Assembly: GCA_034521975.1 (NCBI GenBank)
Contig: JAXHLR010000002.1
Coordinates: 248,001 to 312,000 of the forward strand
Length of the DNA: 64,000 nt
Origin: Acidimicrobiales bacterium
GTDB lineage: Bacteria > Actinomycetota > Acidimicrobiia > Acidimicrobiales > SKKL01
Reading direction: 5' to 3'
Shown: piece by piece, positions 56,469 to 64,000 of the stretch
Layout of the letters: the number at the start of each line of letters is the position of its first letter
Numbering within the stretch: position 1 is the first letter of the stretch
Position numbers and translations under genes: made by a program
Notes under the pieces: generated by a model
Told to the model about the DNA's origin: nothing
Databases searched by the model: none
The model's input: the letters and a program-made list of their open reading frames with translations, nothing else

Positions 56469-57542
56469 ATGAGCGACGAGCGCGACACGAGCCACATGGA
56501 GCGGGCGTTGACCAATGCCGCCTCCGTGCAGGGCCTCACCGCGCCCAACCCCTGGGTCGGGTGCGTGGTCGCGCTGGCCGACGGCCGGACCGTCGACGGT
56601 GTCACCCATCCCGCCGGTGGACCCCACGCCGAGGCCCACGCGCTCGAACAGCTCGGCGGTGCGGCCCAGGGAGCGACCCTGTATGTCACCCTCGAGCCCT
56701 GCGCCCACCACGGTCGCACCCCGCCCTGCACCGACGCCATCATCGCCGCTGGGGTCGAGCGGGTGGTCGTCGCCATCGAGGATCCCGATCCCAACGTGGG
56801 TGGTCGTGGCGTCGCCGCCCTGCGTGCTGCAGGCATCGCGGTCGAGATCGGCTCGATGGCCGGTGAGGCCACCCGGCTGCTGGCGCCCTACCTCACCCAC
56901 CGCAGGACCGGGCGCCCCTCTGTCGTGCTGAAGCTGGCGGCCACCCTCGATGGCCGAACCGCAGCCCCCGACGCCACCAGCCGCTGGATCACCGGGCCCG
57001 AAGCCCGTGCCGATGTCCACCGTCTCCGAGCGGCCAGCGACGCCATCCTCGTCGGTGCCGGCACCGTTCGCGACGACGACCCCGCGCTCACCGTCCGCGG
57101 CGTCGAGTCCCCGCTGCCCGGAATCGTCCACGAACCGTTGCGGGTGGTGCTGGGTCACGCCCCGCCCGACGCGCGGGTCCACCCCGCGGTCGAGATGTCG
57201 GGCGATCTGGGAGAGGTGCTCGACGAGCTCGGCCGCCGGGGTGTCCTGCAGCTGCTGGTCGAAGGCGGGCCGACGGTGGCCGGAGCCTTCCACCGGGCCG
57301 GTCTCGTCGACCACTACGTCGTCTACCTCGCACCGGCGCTCTTCGGCGGCGACGATGCCCGCCCCCTGTTCACCGGAGCCGGTGCGTCCACCATCGACGC
57401 GCTGTGGCGGGGGTCGGTGGCGGGCATCGAGCGGTTCGGCGACGACCTCCGCATCGACCTCCACCCCCTACCAGCCGACACCACCCATGGCGTCCCTGAC
57501 GGGTCGGCCTCGACCCGTCTCGAAGAGGAGATCCCCACATGA
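56469..57542 (+). CDS. ribD: Bifunctional diaminohydroxyphosphoribosylaminopyrimidine deaminase/reductase
   Basis: A 357-residue two-domain enzyme of riboflavin synthesis. The zinc deaminase part has [13 protein letters not shown] and [14 protein letters not shown]; the NADPH reductase part starts near 145 ([22 protein letters not shown]) with [15 protein letters not shown] and [15 protein letters not shown] 56469 lies 13 bases after the AGGAG held in the sequestrator. Overlaps ribBA directly by ATGA, leaving no room for ribE. Confidence 0.95.
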   Translation: MSDERDTSHMERALTNAASVQGLTAPNPWVGCVVALADGRTVDGVTHPAGGPHAEAHALEQLGGAAQGATLYVTLEPCAHHGRTPPCTDAIIAAGVERVVVAIEDPDPNVGGRGVAALRAAGIAVEIGSMAGEATRLLAPYLTHRRTGRPSVVLKLAATLDGRTAAPDATSRWITGPEARADVHRLRAASDAILVGAGTVRDDDPALTVRGVESPLPGIVHEPLRVVLGHAPPDARVHPAVEMSGDLGEVLDELGRRGVLQLLVEGGPTVAGAFHRAGLVDHYVVYLAPALFGGDDARPLFTGAGASTIDALWRGSVAGIERFGDDLRIDLHPLPADTTHGVPDGSASTRLEEEIPT

Positions 57543-58834
57543 CCGAGCGTCGCGACCCAGTGTTCGCCGCCATCCCCGATGCCATCGCCGCGATCGGGCG
57601 GGGTGAGGTCGTCGTCGTGGTCGACGACGAGGATCGCGAGAACGAGGGCGATCTCATCATGGCCGCCGAGGCGGCCACGCCCGAGAAGGTGGCGTTCTAC
57701 GTGCGCCACACCTCGGGGGTGATCTGCGTGGCCCTCACCGGCGAACGCTGCGACGCGCTCGGTCTGCCACTGATGGTCGCCGACAACACCGAGTACCAGC
57801 GCACCGCCTTCACCCACACCGTCGACTACCGGCACGGCACCACCACCGGCATCTCCGCCGGTGACCGCACGGCCACCATCCGGGCACTGGCCGACCCCAC
57901 CGTGGCCTGGAGCGACTTCAACCGTCCCGGCCACCTGTTCCCGCTCCGGGCCCGTGACGGGGGAGTGCTCAAGCGGGCCGGTCACACCGAGGCGGCGGTC
58001 GACCTGGCAAGCCTGGCCGGGCTCCAGCCGGCCGGCGCCCTGTGCGAGATCGTGAACGACGACGGGACCATGGCCCGGGTACCCGATCTGGCGGTCTTCG
58101 CCGCCGAGCACGGCCTGTTGATGATCTCCATCGCGGACCTGATCCGCCACCGGCGGGCCAACGAGAAGCTGGTGGTGGCGACCGGTCAGGGCCGGGTGCC
58201 CACGCGGTGGGGAACCTTCGTCGCCCACGCCTATCGCTCGCTCATCGACGGGACCGAGCACGTGGCGTTCGTGAAGGGCGACGTCGCCGGCGGAGATCCG
58301 GTCCTGGTGCGCGTGCACAGCGAGTGCCTCACCGGCGACATCTTCGGCTCACTGCGCTGCGACTGCGGCCCTCAGCTCCACGCGGCACTGTCGAGGATCG
58401 CCGAGGAGGGCTCGGGCGTGGTGGTCTACCTGCGAGGCCACGAAGGCCGTGGGATCGGTCTCGGGCACAAGCTGCGGGCCTACGGGCTCCAGGACTCGGG
58501 TCACGACACGGTCGATGCCAACCTCGAGCTCGGGTTGCCGATCGACAGCCGGGAGTACGGTGTTGGCGCCCAGATCCTGGTCGATCTCGGCGTGGACAAG
58601 CTGCGGGTCCTCACCAACAACCCCGCGAAGTACGGGGGTCTGCAAGGATTCGGGCTCGAGGTGGTCGAACGGGTGCCGCTGCAGTCGACGCCCACCATCG
58701 AGAACATCAACTACCTGCGGACCAAGCGCGCCCGCCTCGGACACCTCCTGGAGGGACTGGATGACACCGGACTCGAGCCTCACGACGCCGATCCCGCCCA
58801 GCACCAGCCAGGACAGGAGGCTGCAGGTGATTGA
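57539..58834 (+). CDS. ribBA: Bifunctional DHBP synthase / GTP cyclohydrolase II
   Basis: A 431-residue fusion. The RibB half (about 1-205) shows [29 protein letters not shown] and [10 protein letters not shown]; the RibA half has the zinc cysteines in [17 protein letters not shown], the catalytic [18 protein letters not shown] and [16 protein letters not shown]. The last 20 residues are a variable tail. Its stop overlaps the start of ribH by 8 bases. Confidence 0.95.
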   Translation: MTERRDPVFAAIPDAIAAIGRGEVVVVVDDEDRENEGDLIMAAEAATPEKVAFYVRHTSGVICVALTGERCDALGLPLMVADNTEYQRTAFTHTVDYRHGTTTGISAGDRTATIRALADPTVAWSDFNRPGHLFPLRARDGGVLKRAGHTEAAVDLASLAGLQPAGALCEIVNDDGTMARVPDLAVFAAEHGLLMISIADLIRHRRANEKLVVATGQGRVPTRWGTFVAHAYRSLIDGTEHVAFVKGDVAGGDPVLVRVHSECLTGDIFGSLRCDCGPQLHAALSRIAEEGSGVVVYLRGHEGRGIGLGHKLRAYGLQDSGHDTVDANLELGLPIDSREYGVGAQILVDLGVDKLRVLTNNPAKYGGLQGFGLEVVERVPLQSTPTIENINYLRTKRARLGHLLEGLDDTGLEPHDADPAQHQPGQEAAGD

Positions 58835-59294
58835 GGGATCGCTCGCCGGTGCCGGCCTGCGCATCGGGGTCGTGTGCGGTCGGTTCAACGACTTCGTCAC
58901 CGACCGGCTCCTCGGTGGGGCCGAACGGGCGCTGCGCCGACACGGGGTCGACCCGGCCGACACCACGGTCGTGTGGGTGCCCGGAGCGTTCGAGATCCCC
59001 TTCGCCGCCCGGCAGCTTGCCGTGGGGGGCACCGTCGACGCCGTGGTGACCCTCGGGGCCGTGATACGCGGGGCCACCGGGCACTACGAGCAGGTCGCCG
59101 GCCAGTGTGCAGCGGGGGTGCAACGCGCCGCCCTCGACACCGGTGTGCCGGTGATCTTCGGGGTGCTCACCACCGACACCGTCGACCAAGCCATCGAGCG
59201 CGCCGGGGCCAAGGCGGGCAACAAGGGCGAGGAGGCGGCTGCGGCAGCGATCGAGATGGCCAACCTGGTGCGGACGCTCACCAAGGACACGTGA
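58827..59294 (+). CDS. ribH: 6,7-Dimethyl-8-ribityllumazine synthase
   Basis: A 155-residue lumazine synthase. [32 protein letters not shown], the catalytic His in [14 protein letters not shown] and [19 protein letters not shown] are typical; it assembles into pentamers or icosahedra. GGAGG is 6 bases before GTG 58827. The product is the substrate of riboflavin synthase, which is not encoded in this operon. Overlaps the next gene as TGATG. Confidence 0.95.
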   Translation: MIEGSLAGAGLRIGVVCGRFNDFVTDRLLGGAERALRRHGVDPADTTVVWVPGAFEIPFAARQLAVGGTVDAVVTLGAVIRGATGHYEQVAGQCAAGVQRAALDTGVPVIFGVLTTDTVDQAIERAGAKAGNKGEEAAAAAIEMANLVRTLTKDT

Positions 59295-59524
59295 TGGAGA
59301 CCGCCACCGGAACCGTCACCGACTTCGACGACGCCGCGGGCTACGGGACCGTCACCGACAGCGGGGGCGAGCAGTGGTTCTTCCACTGCACCGCCATCGC
59401 CGATGGCACCCGGACCATCCAGATCGGCACCAAGGTCGCGTTCGACCTCGTCGCCGGGCGCCTCGGCGAGTGGGAGGCCTCAGGCCTGCGCCCGCTGCAG
59501 GTGGCCGAGCCTCCCCCGTCCTGA
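59294..59524 (+). CDS. Small cold-shock-domain-like protein
   Basis: A 76-residue beta-barrel-type protein: TGTVTDFDDAAGYGTVTDSGGEQWFFHCTAI resembles the cold-shock opening GTVKWFNxxKGFGFI...VFVHxSAI, with only part of the aromatic RNP1/RNP2 residues. The rest (VAFDLVAGRLGEWEASGL) is consistent with the fifth strand. It might bind RNA or single-stranded DNA weakly. It is translationally coupled to ribH, so it is made under FMN riboswitch control. Family membership is by resemblance. Confidence 0.7.
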   Translation: METATGTVTDFDDAAGYGTVTDSGGEQWFFHCTAIADGTRTIQIGTKVAFDLVAGRLGEWEASGLRPLQVAEPPPS

Positions 59525-59549
59525 TGCCGGCGACGGATCGCTGGGTGAC

Positions 59550-60041
59550 TCAGGAGCCGTCGTCGCCGCCGGGGTCACCGCTGCCGGCATCGGCGGCTGC
59601 CTTGACCTGCACGTAGGCGAGTTGGATCTGGGCCAGGGCGTCGCGCAGGGTCGTTCCGTCTTCGCCCATCTGGTCGCCGACCGCGTCGAGGACGCCCGCC
59701 AGGGCGTCGATCGCCAGCTTGGCCTCGTCGACCTTGGGCGCGTCGGCGCCGAGGTGGATGGCGGCCAGCTCGTAGAGCCCCATGGCGTGGTTGGCGACCA
59801 CCACCGCGGCGGGGGTCTCGGCCATGTGCTGGCGAGACTCGGCCATCTGGGCGATCATCGCCTTGGCCTGCTCCTGCTCCTCGGGCGAGAGGCGGTCGAA
59901 CTCGGCCCGCTGCTCCTCGGTGAGCCCGGCCAGGATGTCAGGTCCGGCGTCGCCCTGGCTGGGTGGGGTCTGGCCATCGGCGGGTTCGGAGGGCTGGTTG
60001 CGGTCGACGGGGTGTTCTCCACCGGGGGTCCACAAGCTCAT
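59550..60041 (-). CDS. DUF1844-family protein
   Basis: A 163-residue soluble protein. N-terminal 45 residues are polar and variable; a Glu-rich helix follows (LTEEQRAEFDRLSPEEQEQAKAMI), then the DUF1844-like helical core with VVVANHAMGLYELAAIHLG, VDEAKLAIDALAGVLDAVG and LRDALAQIQLAYVQVKA. Function unknown. In actinobacteria it lies beside infC, as here, divergently. AAGGA is 9 bases before the ATG at 60041. Confidence 0.78.
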   Translation of the reverse strand: MSLWTPGGEHPVDRNQPSEPADGQTPPSQGDAGPDILAGLTEEQRAEFDRLSPEEQEQAKAMIAQMAESRQHMAETPAAVVVANHAMGLYELAAIHLGADAPKVDEAKLAIDALAGVLDAVGDQMGEDGTTLRDALAQIQLAYVQVKAAADAGSGDPGGDDGS

Positions 60042-60126
60042 CGGGTCGATCCTTCGGTCGTCATCGGTTCTGCCAGGCCGCCCGGCATGGCGCTGCACCG
60101 GCGTGGTTCTCGTTGTTCGTTCCTGG

Positions 60127-60132
60127 TACTCT
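60127..60132 (+). promoter_or_regulatory. -10 element of infC operon
   Basis: TACTCT predicts transcription from about 60139, giving a leader of about 215 bases before infC. Confidence 0.45.
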
Positions 60133-60138
60133 AGGCCG

Positions 60139-60353
60139 ACAATTGAGAACGGAAAGCGGGGTCCCAACCCCCACCCTTCCACCGGGTCCGGCGCTGGCCG
60201 GAACCACCAGGTGAGTCGGGTCGATCGACACGCTGCTGTCGCCACCGGTGACAGCGGTCGCGGACGTCGGCTTTCCGGCGTCCGCTTCGTGGTTTTGCGG
60301 ACGGTCCCAGACACCCAGCGCACAGAGAGGATCTGCGCATCGATGAGGAGTGA
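60139..60353 (+). ncRNA. Structured infC-rpmI-rplT leader RNA
   Basis: No coding sense is seen. Three hairpins can be drawn: CCGGC/GCCGG (60188-60201); GCTGTCGCC with GGTGACAGC around a 3-base loop (60235-60255); and GCGGACGTCGG with CCGGCGTCCGC around CTTT (60260-60285). The CGTCCGC arm of the last can alternatively pair with a second GCGGACG at 60297-60303, so two mutually exclusive folds exist. Leaders of this operon are controlled by L20 or IF3 in other phyla; the mechanism here is inference. Confidence 0.5.
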
Positions 60354-60974
60354 GTGGCGATAGCTGCGCCGGCGAACAACGAGCCCCGTATCAACGATCG
60401 CATCCGAGCCCGCGAGGTTCGTCTCGTGGCCGCCAGCGGCGAACAGATCGGGATCAAGCCCCTTCCCGAGGCGCTGGCCATGGCACGCGAGCAGGACCTC
60501 GATCTGGTCGAGGTGGCCGACAAGGCCAGCCCGCCCGTGTGCAGGATCATGGACTACGGGAAGTACAAGTACGAGGCCGCACAGCGAGTCAAGGAGTCCC
60601 GCAAGAAGAGCACCAACATCGTCGTCAAGGAGATGAAGTACCGTCCCAAGATCGGCGGCGGCGACTTCGACACCAAGACCCGCAAGGTCGAGGAGTTCCT
60701 TGGCGAGGGCCACAAGGTCAAGGTCACCATCATGTTCAGGGGGCGCGAGATGCAGCACCCCGAGCTCGGCAAGAAGATCCTCGACGAGGTGGCCGAGAAG
60801 GTGTCCGACGTGGCCAGGGTCGAGGTGGTGCCCAAGCTCGACGGTCGCAACATGATCATGGTGCTGGCCCCCGACAAGAAGGCCCAGGCCGCAGCAGCCA
60901 AGCGCGACGCCGACGATGCGTCCGATCCAGATCCCGACACGTCCGACCCGGACGCGTCGACCCCCGACAACTGA
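60354..60974 (+). CDS. infC: Translation initiation factor IF-3
   Basis: A 206-residue factor that prevents premature 50S joining and checks the start codon. N-domain INDRIRAREVRLVAASGEQIGIKPLPEAL, linker SPPVCRIMDYGKYKYEAAQR, C-domain YRPKIGGGDFDTKTRKVEEFL and FRGREMQHPELGKKIL are canonical. A 30-residue Asp-rich tail extends the C-terminus. GTG 60354 follows GAGGAG by only 3 bases, and a 6-codon ORF (ATG 60343, MRSEWR) overlaps the start in another frame. The start is GTG, not the AUU used for autoregulation in E. coli. Confidence 0.95.
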   Translation: MAIAAPANNEPRINDRIRAREVRLVAASGEQIGIKPLPEALAMAREQDLDLVEVADKASPPVCRIMDYGKYKYEAAQRVKESRKKSTNIVVKEMKYRPKIGGGDFDTKTRKVEEFLGEGHKVKVTIMFRGREMQHPELGKKILDEVAEKVSDVARVEVVPKLDGRNMIMVLAPDKKAQAAAAKRDADDASDPDPDTSDPDASTPDN

Positions 60975-61032
60975 ACGACCTCCCGGCCCCGGCATCCGCG
61001 TGGGGCCCGGGGATCACACCACGAGGTATCCC

Positions 61033-61230
61033 ATGCCCAAGATGAAGACCCACCGCGGGGCCAAGAAGCGCTTCAAGGTCACCGGAACGGGCAAGATCGT
61101 GCGCCGCAAGGCGTTTCGAGGCCACTTCCTCGAAAAGAAGCCATCGGAGCGCACCCGCCGCCTGGCCCGACCCGCCGAGGTCACCGGGGGCGACAAGGCC
61201 AAGGTGCAGCGCCAGCTCGGCATGCGCTGA
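61033..61230 (+). CDS. rpmI: 50S ribosomal protein L35
   Basis: A 65-residue basic protein: PKMKTHRGAKKRFKVTGTGK and RRLARPAEV are typical. GAGG lies 7 bases before ATG 61033, 58 bases after infC. Part of infC-rpmI-rplT. Confidence 0.95.
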   Translation: MPKMKTHRGAKKRFKVTGTGKIVRRKAFRGHFLEKKPSERTRRLARPAEVTGGDKAKVQRQLGMR

Positions 61231-61276
61231 GCCCGCATCGCCACCCCTCATTCCACCGACTTGAAAGGAGCGCCCC

Positions 61277-61660
61277 ATGGCCAGGGTCAAGCGCGCTGTT
61301 CACTCCAAGAAGCACCGCCGGTCCACCCTCGAGCGGGCAAAGGGCTACTACGGCAACAAGAGCCGGTCGTACCGTGCCGCCAACGAACAGGTCATGCACT
61401 CGTTGCAGTACGCCTACCGCGATCGGCGCGCCCGCAAGGGCGAGTTCCGCAAGCTCTGGATCCAGCGCATCAACGCCGCCTGCCGCCAGCACGACATGAG
61501 CTACAGCCGGTTCATCGCCGGGTTGCGCCTGGCCGAGATCGATGTCGATCGTAAGATCCTCGCCGACCTCGCCGTCACCGACGCCGCCGCCTTCGCCGCT
61601 CTGGTCGACGCGTCGCGCACGGCGCTCGACGCCAACGAGGCCGGCTCCACCGCGTCCTGA
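61277..61660 (+). CDS. rplT: 50S ribosomal protein L20
   Basis: A 127-residue protein with [56 protein letters not shown] and [30 protein letters not shown] 6 bases before ATG 61277 is the strongest Shine-Dalgarno sequence of the operon. L20 is needed early in 50S assembly and is the regulator of this operon in E. coli and Bacillus. Confidence 0.96.
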   Translation: MARVKRAVHSKKHRRSTLERAKGYYGNKSRSYRAANEQVMHSLQYAYRDRRARKGEFRKLWIQRINAACRQHDMSYSRFIAGLRLAEIDVDRKILADLAVTDAAAFAALVDASRTALDANEAGSTAS

Positions 61661-61671
61661 GCCGGGCCCCG

Positions 61672-62547
61672 ATGCCGCCACTGGCCGCATCCAACCATCG
61701 GATCCGTCGGCTGCGGCGCCTGCTCGGGCGCCGCAGTGCGCGTCTGGACGAAGCCGTGTTCGTGCTCGAGGGGCCCACCCTCGTGGGCGAGGCGCTCGAC
61801 GCCGAGTGCGGTGTGGAGGCGGTGTTCGTGGACGAGCAGTACGACGACGCCACGGGGTCGGTCGATCGTGCCGAACGGGCCGGGGTGGCGGTGCACCTGG
61901 TCAGCGCCGGTGTGCTGGGCACCCTCACCGACGTGGTCACCCCGCGCCCGATCCTGGGCGTGGCGACGCTCCCGACGTTCGGCCTCGGCGAGGTGGTGGA
62001 GCGCTGCCAGGCGACCCGACACCACCTGGTGGTGCTGGCCGACGTTCGCGATCCCGGCAACCTCGGCACGATCATCCGGGCCGCGGCCGCCTCGGGCGCG
62101 GCCGGCGTGATCGCCACGAAGGGCACCGTCGACCCGTGGTCGCCCAAGGTCGTGCGGTCCTCGGCGGGCGCGGTGTTGTCGGTCCCGATCGTCACCGGGC
62201 TCGATCTCGCCACCACGCTGCAGGCGTGCGCCGAAGCGGAGATTCCCACGTGGGGAACCGTCGTGGGCGAGGCCACCGCCTATGACCAAGCCCTGTTGGG
62301 CGGGGCGTTCGCCGTCGTGCTCGGCAACGAGGCGCGCGGCCTCGACCGGGCGGTCGACCAGCTGATCGATCACCGGCTCACCATCCCCATGGAAGGCTCC
62401 ACCGAGTCGCTCAACGTGGCCATGGCGGCCTCGGTCGTGTGCTTCGAGGCGCTGCGCCAGCGGCGACGGGGACCGGTGCCACCGATGGGTTCGTCCGAAT
62501 CCGATTGGACGACGCCGCCTGGTGGCGACAAGGTGATCGGTTCATGA
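61672..62547 (+). CDS. SpoU/TrmH-family RNA 2'-O-methyltransferase
   Basis: A 291-residue SPOUT enzyme. An N-terminal substrate-binding domain (about 1-95, LRRLLGRRSARLDEAVFVLEG) precedes the knotted domain with VVLADVRDPGNLGTIIRAA (motif 1), VVLGNEARGLDRAV (motif 2) and IPMEGSTESLNVAMAASVVCFE (motif 3). It methylates a ribose in rRNA or tRNA; relatives next to pheS are often called tsnR or rlmB, but the target cannot be read here. Stop overlaps pheS as ATGA. Confidence 0.9.
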   Translation: MPPLAASNHRIRRLRRLLGRRSARLDEAVFVLEGPTLVGEALDAECGVEAVFVDEQYDDATGSVDRAERAGVAVHLVSAGVLGTLTDVVTPRPILGVATLPTFGLGEVVERCQATRHHLVVLADVRDPGNLGTIIRAAAASGAAGVIATKGTVDPWSPKVVRSSAGAVLSVPIVTGLDLATTLQACAEAEIPTWGTVVGEATAYDQALLGGAFAVVLGNEARGLDRAVDQLIDHRLTIPMEGSTESLNVAMAASVVCFEALRQRRRGPVPPMGSSESDWTTPPGGDKVIGS

Positions 62548-63575
62548 TCGCCGAACTGCAACGCCTGGAACGAGAGGGACTCGAGGCCGTGGCCGCCGTC
62601 GACGACCTCGACCGGTTGCGGACCCTCGAGACCGAGCTTCTGGGCAAGCGCTCCGAACTCACCAGGCTCAAGGCCGGGTTGGGTCAGCTCGACCCCGACC
62701 AACGCCGCAGCGCAGGTGCCCGGCTCAACGAATGCCGACAGAACCTCGAAGCGGCCATCGCCGACCGCCGCCGGGACCTCGAGGCCACGGCTCGCCGTCA
62801 GCGCCTCGAGGCCGAGCGACTCGATCTCACCGAGGTGGTCGACGGGCCCCGGCTGGGACACCTCCACCTGGTCACCCAGGCCCACGACGAGCTCGAGGAC
62901 ACCTTCTGCGGCATGGGCTTCACCATCGCCGAGGGACCCGAGATCGAGACCGAGTGGTACAACTTCGGCGCGCTCAACTTCCCGCCCGGCCACCCGGCGC
63001 GGGCGATGTACGACACCCTCTATGTCGAGTTCGGCGAACCGGAGTCGACCCTGTTGCGCACCCACACCTCGCCGGTGCAGATGCGGGTGATGGAGCACAA
63101 CGAACCCCCGATCTATGTCGTCTGCCCCGGGCGGGTGTTCCGCAGCGACACCCCCGACGCCAGCCACATGCCGGTGTTCCACCAGATCGAAGGGCTCGTC
63201 GTCGACCGCGACATCTCCATGGCCGACCTCGCCGGCACCCTCGACGAGTTCACCACCGCGTACTTCGGTGGCGCGATCCACGCCCGTCTCCGGCCGTCGT
63301 ACTTCCCGTTCACCGAGCCCTCAGCCGAGTTCGACATCACCTGCGTCCTCTGCGAGGGCGAGGGCTGTCGCACCTGTTCCCGCACCGGCTGGATCGAGCT
63401 GGGTGGCTGCGGGATGGTGCACCCCAACGTGTTGCGCAACGGAGGGATCGACCCCGAGGTCTACACCGGGTTCGCCTTCGGGTTCGGCACCGACCGCCTG
63501 TCGCTCATGCGCTACGGCATCAGCGACCTGCGCGACATGTTCAGCAACGACATCCGGTTCCTCCGCCAGTTCTAG
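62544..63575 (+). CDS. pheS: Phenylalanyl-tRNA synthetase alpha subunit
   Basis: A 343-residue class II subunit. N-terminal coiled coil (about 1-95), then motif 2 region VFRSDTPDASHMPVFHQIEG, a CVLCEGEGCRTC insertion with four cysteines that may bind zinc, GCGMVHPNVL and motif 3 FGFGTDRLSLMRYG, where Asp replaces the Glu found before the invariant Arg in most PheS. ATG 62544 overlaps the methyltransferase stop. The stop TAG is the beginning of the AGGAG that serves the small ORF before pheT. Confidence 0.95.
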   Translation: MIAELQRLEREGLEAVAAVDDLDRLRTLETELLGKRSELTRLKAGLGQLDPDQRRSAGARLNECRQNLEAAIADRRRDLEATARRQRLEAERLDLTEVVDGPRLGHLHLVTQAHDELEDTFCGMGFTIAEGPEIETEWYNFGALNFPPGHPARAMYDTLYVEFGEPESTLLRTHTSPVQMRVMEHNEPPIYVVCPGRVFRSDTPDASHMPVFHQIEGLVVDRDISMADLAGTLDEFTTAYFGGAIHARLRPSYFPFTEPSAEFDITCVLCEGEGCRTCSRTGWIELGGCGMVHPNVLRNGGIDPEVYTGFAFGFGTDRLSLMRYGISDLRDMFSNDIRFLRQF

Positions 63576-63585
63576 GAGCAGGCAG

Positions 63586-63642
63586 ATGCTTCCCACCATC
63601 ACGTGCCAGCCGAGCGCGCCGCTCCCGGGAGCGGCCACATGA
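63586..63642 (+). CDS. 18-codon ORF coupling pheS to pheT
   Basis: ATG 63586 has an ideal AGGAG (63574-63578) 7 bases upstream. The ORF encodes MLPTITCQPSAPLPGAAT and stops at TGA 63640-63642, overlapping the pheT ATG at 63639 as ATGA, the coupling form used throughout this window. No family similarity. Likely role: carries ribosomes through the palindrome that hides the pheT Shine-Dalgarno sequence. It could also be a short functional peptide. Confidence 0.5.
   Translation: MLPTITCQPSAPLPGAAT
63618..63635 (+). repeat. Perfect 18-base palindrome over the pheT Shine-Dalgarno sequence
   Basis: GCCGCTCCC followed by GGGAGCGGC. The right half contains GGGAG (63627-63631), 7 bases before ATG 63639 of pheT, paired to CTCCC in the left half. 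As RNA it would fold back and hide the ribosome-binding site until translated through. Confidence 0.65.
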
Positions 63643-64000
63643 AGGTCCTGTTGTCGTGGCTCCGCGACTTCGCTGCGTTCGAGGGCGATCCTGTCGAGCT
63701 GGGACGGACGATGAGCGACCTCGGCATGGCGGTCGAGTCGCTCGACCGGTTGGGCGAGGGCCTCGATGGCATCGTCGTGGCCAGGGTGCTCGATCTGCGT
63801 CCGCATCCCGACGCGGACCGCATCCAGCTGGTCGACGTCGACGCCGGTGACGGCCAGGCCCAGCAGGTCTGCTGTGGTGCGTTCAACATGTCGATCGGCG
63901 ACCACGTCCCGCTGGCCACCGTCGGCACCACCATGCCCGGCGGCATGGAGATCGCGCGGCGCAAGATGCGCGGCGAGTGGTCCAACGGGATGCTGTGCTC
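63639..64000 (+). CDS. pheT: Phenylalanyl-tRNA synthetase beta subunit, 5' part
   Basis: The first 120 residues of PheT, cut by the window end with no stop. MKVLLSWLRDFAAFEGDPVEL and LGMAVESLDRLGEGLDGIVVARV are the usual start. The tRNA-binding (EMAP-like) domain follows with RPHPDADRIQLVDVDAG, QQVCCGAFNMSIGDHVPLAT and ARRKMRGEWSNGMLCS. It forms the alpha2-beta2 enzyme with PheS. ATG 63639 overlaps the stop of the coupling ORF. Confidence 0.94.
   Translation, partial: MKVLLSWLRDFAAFEGDPVELGRTMSDLGMAVESLDRLGEGLDGIVVARVLDLRPHPDADRIQLVDVDAGDGQAQQVCCGAFNMSIGDHVPLATVGTTMPGGMEIARRKMRGEWSNGMLC

Noticed and set aside
60343-60363. 6-codon ORF MRSEWR overlapping the infC start
   Set aside because: Too short and without its own well-spaced Shine-Dalgarno sequence; its ATG overlaps the infC ribosome-binding site, so chance is likely.

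Overview
The window is a G+C-rich, gene-dense chromosomal core segment of an actinobacterium. The evidence for this is the MihF-type integration host factor, a DUF222/13E12-family HNH gene, a PriA without a Walker A motif, and gene orders such as ruvCAB-yajC-secD-secF-rel-hisS-aspS, rarA-DUF948-DUF6167-alaS-ruvX-mltG-aroE and efp-nusB-pyrR-pyrBC-carAB-pyrD-pyrF-mihF-gmk-rpoZ-coaBC-metK-priA-def-fmt-rsmB. A complete queA-tgt pair, which streptomycetes and mycobacteria usually lack, and the divergence of many proteins suggest a deep branch such as Acidimicrobiia; that placement is inference. I see no rRNA, tRNA, CRISPR array, insertion sequence, prophage or classical defence island.

Layout. 1-3200: accessory-looking stretch (Cpn10-like protein, NYN-type nuclease, PIN-domain remnant, P-loop kinase, SOS-controlled DUF222-HNH protein). 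3.2-9.0 kb: hisI-trpE-ygfZ, a GT87-like membrane protein and a converging ABC-2 exporter. 9.1-13.5 kb: ruvCAB, queA, tgt. 13.6-22.8 kb: yajC-secDF, rel, universal stress protein, hisS-aspS. 22.8-30.7 kb: membrane-anchored unknown, rarA, DUF948, DUF6167, alaS, ruvX, mltG, aroE. 30.7-37.1 kb: DUF4388 protein, prepilin peptidase, aroK-aroB-aroQ, pepP-like, efp, nusB. 37.1-46.0 kb: PyrR-controlled pyrimidine operon. 46.0-56.1 kb: mihF, gmk, rpoZ, coaBC, metK, priA, two minus-strand genes (DUF402, RsmC-like), def-fmt-rsmB, moaB/mog-like. 56.2-59.5 kb: FMN-riboswitch riboflavin operon. 59.5-64.0 kb: DUF1844, infC-rpmI-rplT, a SpoU methyltransferase, pheS and the 5' end of pheT, cut by the window edge.

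Expression logic. Within operons most junctions are 4-base ATGA/GTGA overlaps (or TGATG), implying strong translational coupling. At operon heads a TANNNT -10 hexamer repeatedly lies 6-9 bases before the first start codon with no Shine-Dalgarno sequence, so many first genes are probably leaderless. The heads with real leaders are the regulated ones: pyrR (PyrR-binding loop plus an intrinsic terminator that lies inside the pyrR coding sequence), the rib operon (FMN aptamer with a readable sequestrator switch), infC (about 215-base structured leader) and rel (a 7-codon leader ORF). LexA-type palindromes control the DUF222-HNH gene and ruvCAB.

What is unusual is mostly loss or rewiring in core systems: a Tgt without its three zinc cysteines, a class 1-type PyrD without pyrK, a rib operon without riboflavin synthase, a shikimate cluster without aroC, and a tightly coupled 18-codon ORF between pheS and pheT. 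I did not find a clearly new multi-gene defence or metabolic system; the strongest candidates for undescribed biology are the regulatory RNAs and the zinc-less Tgt. All functional calls rest on recognising families by eye; no searches were run.
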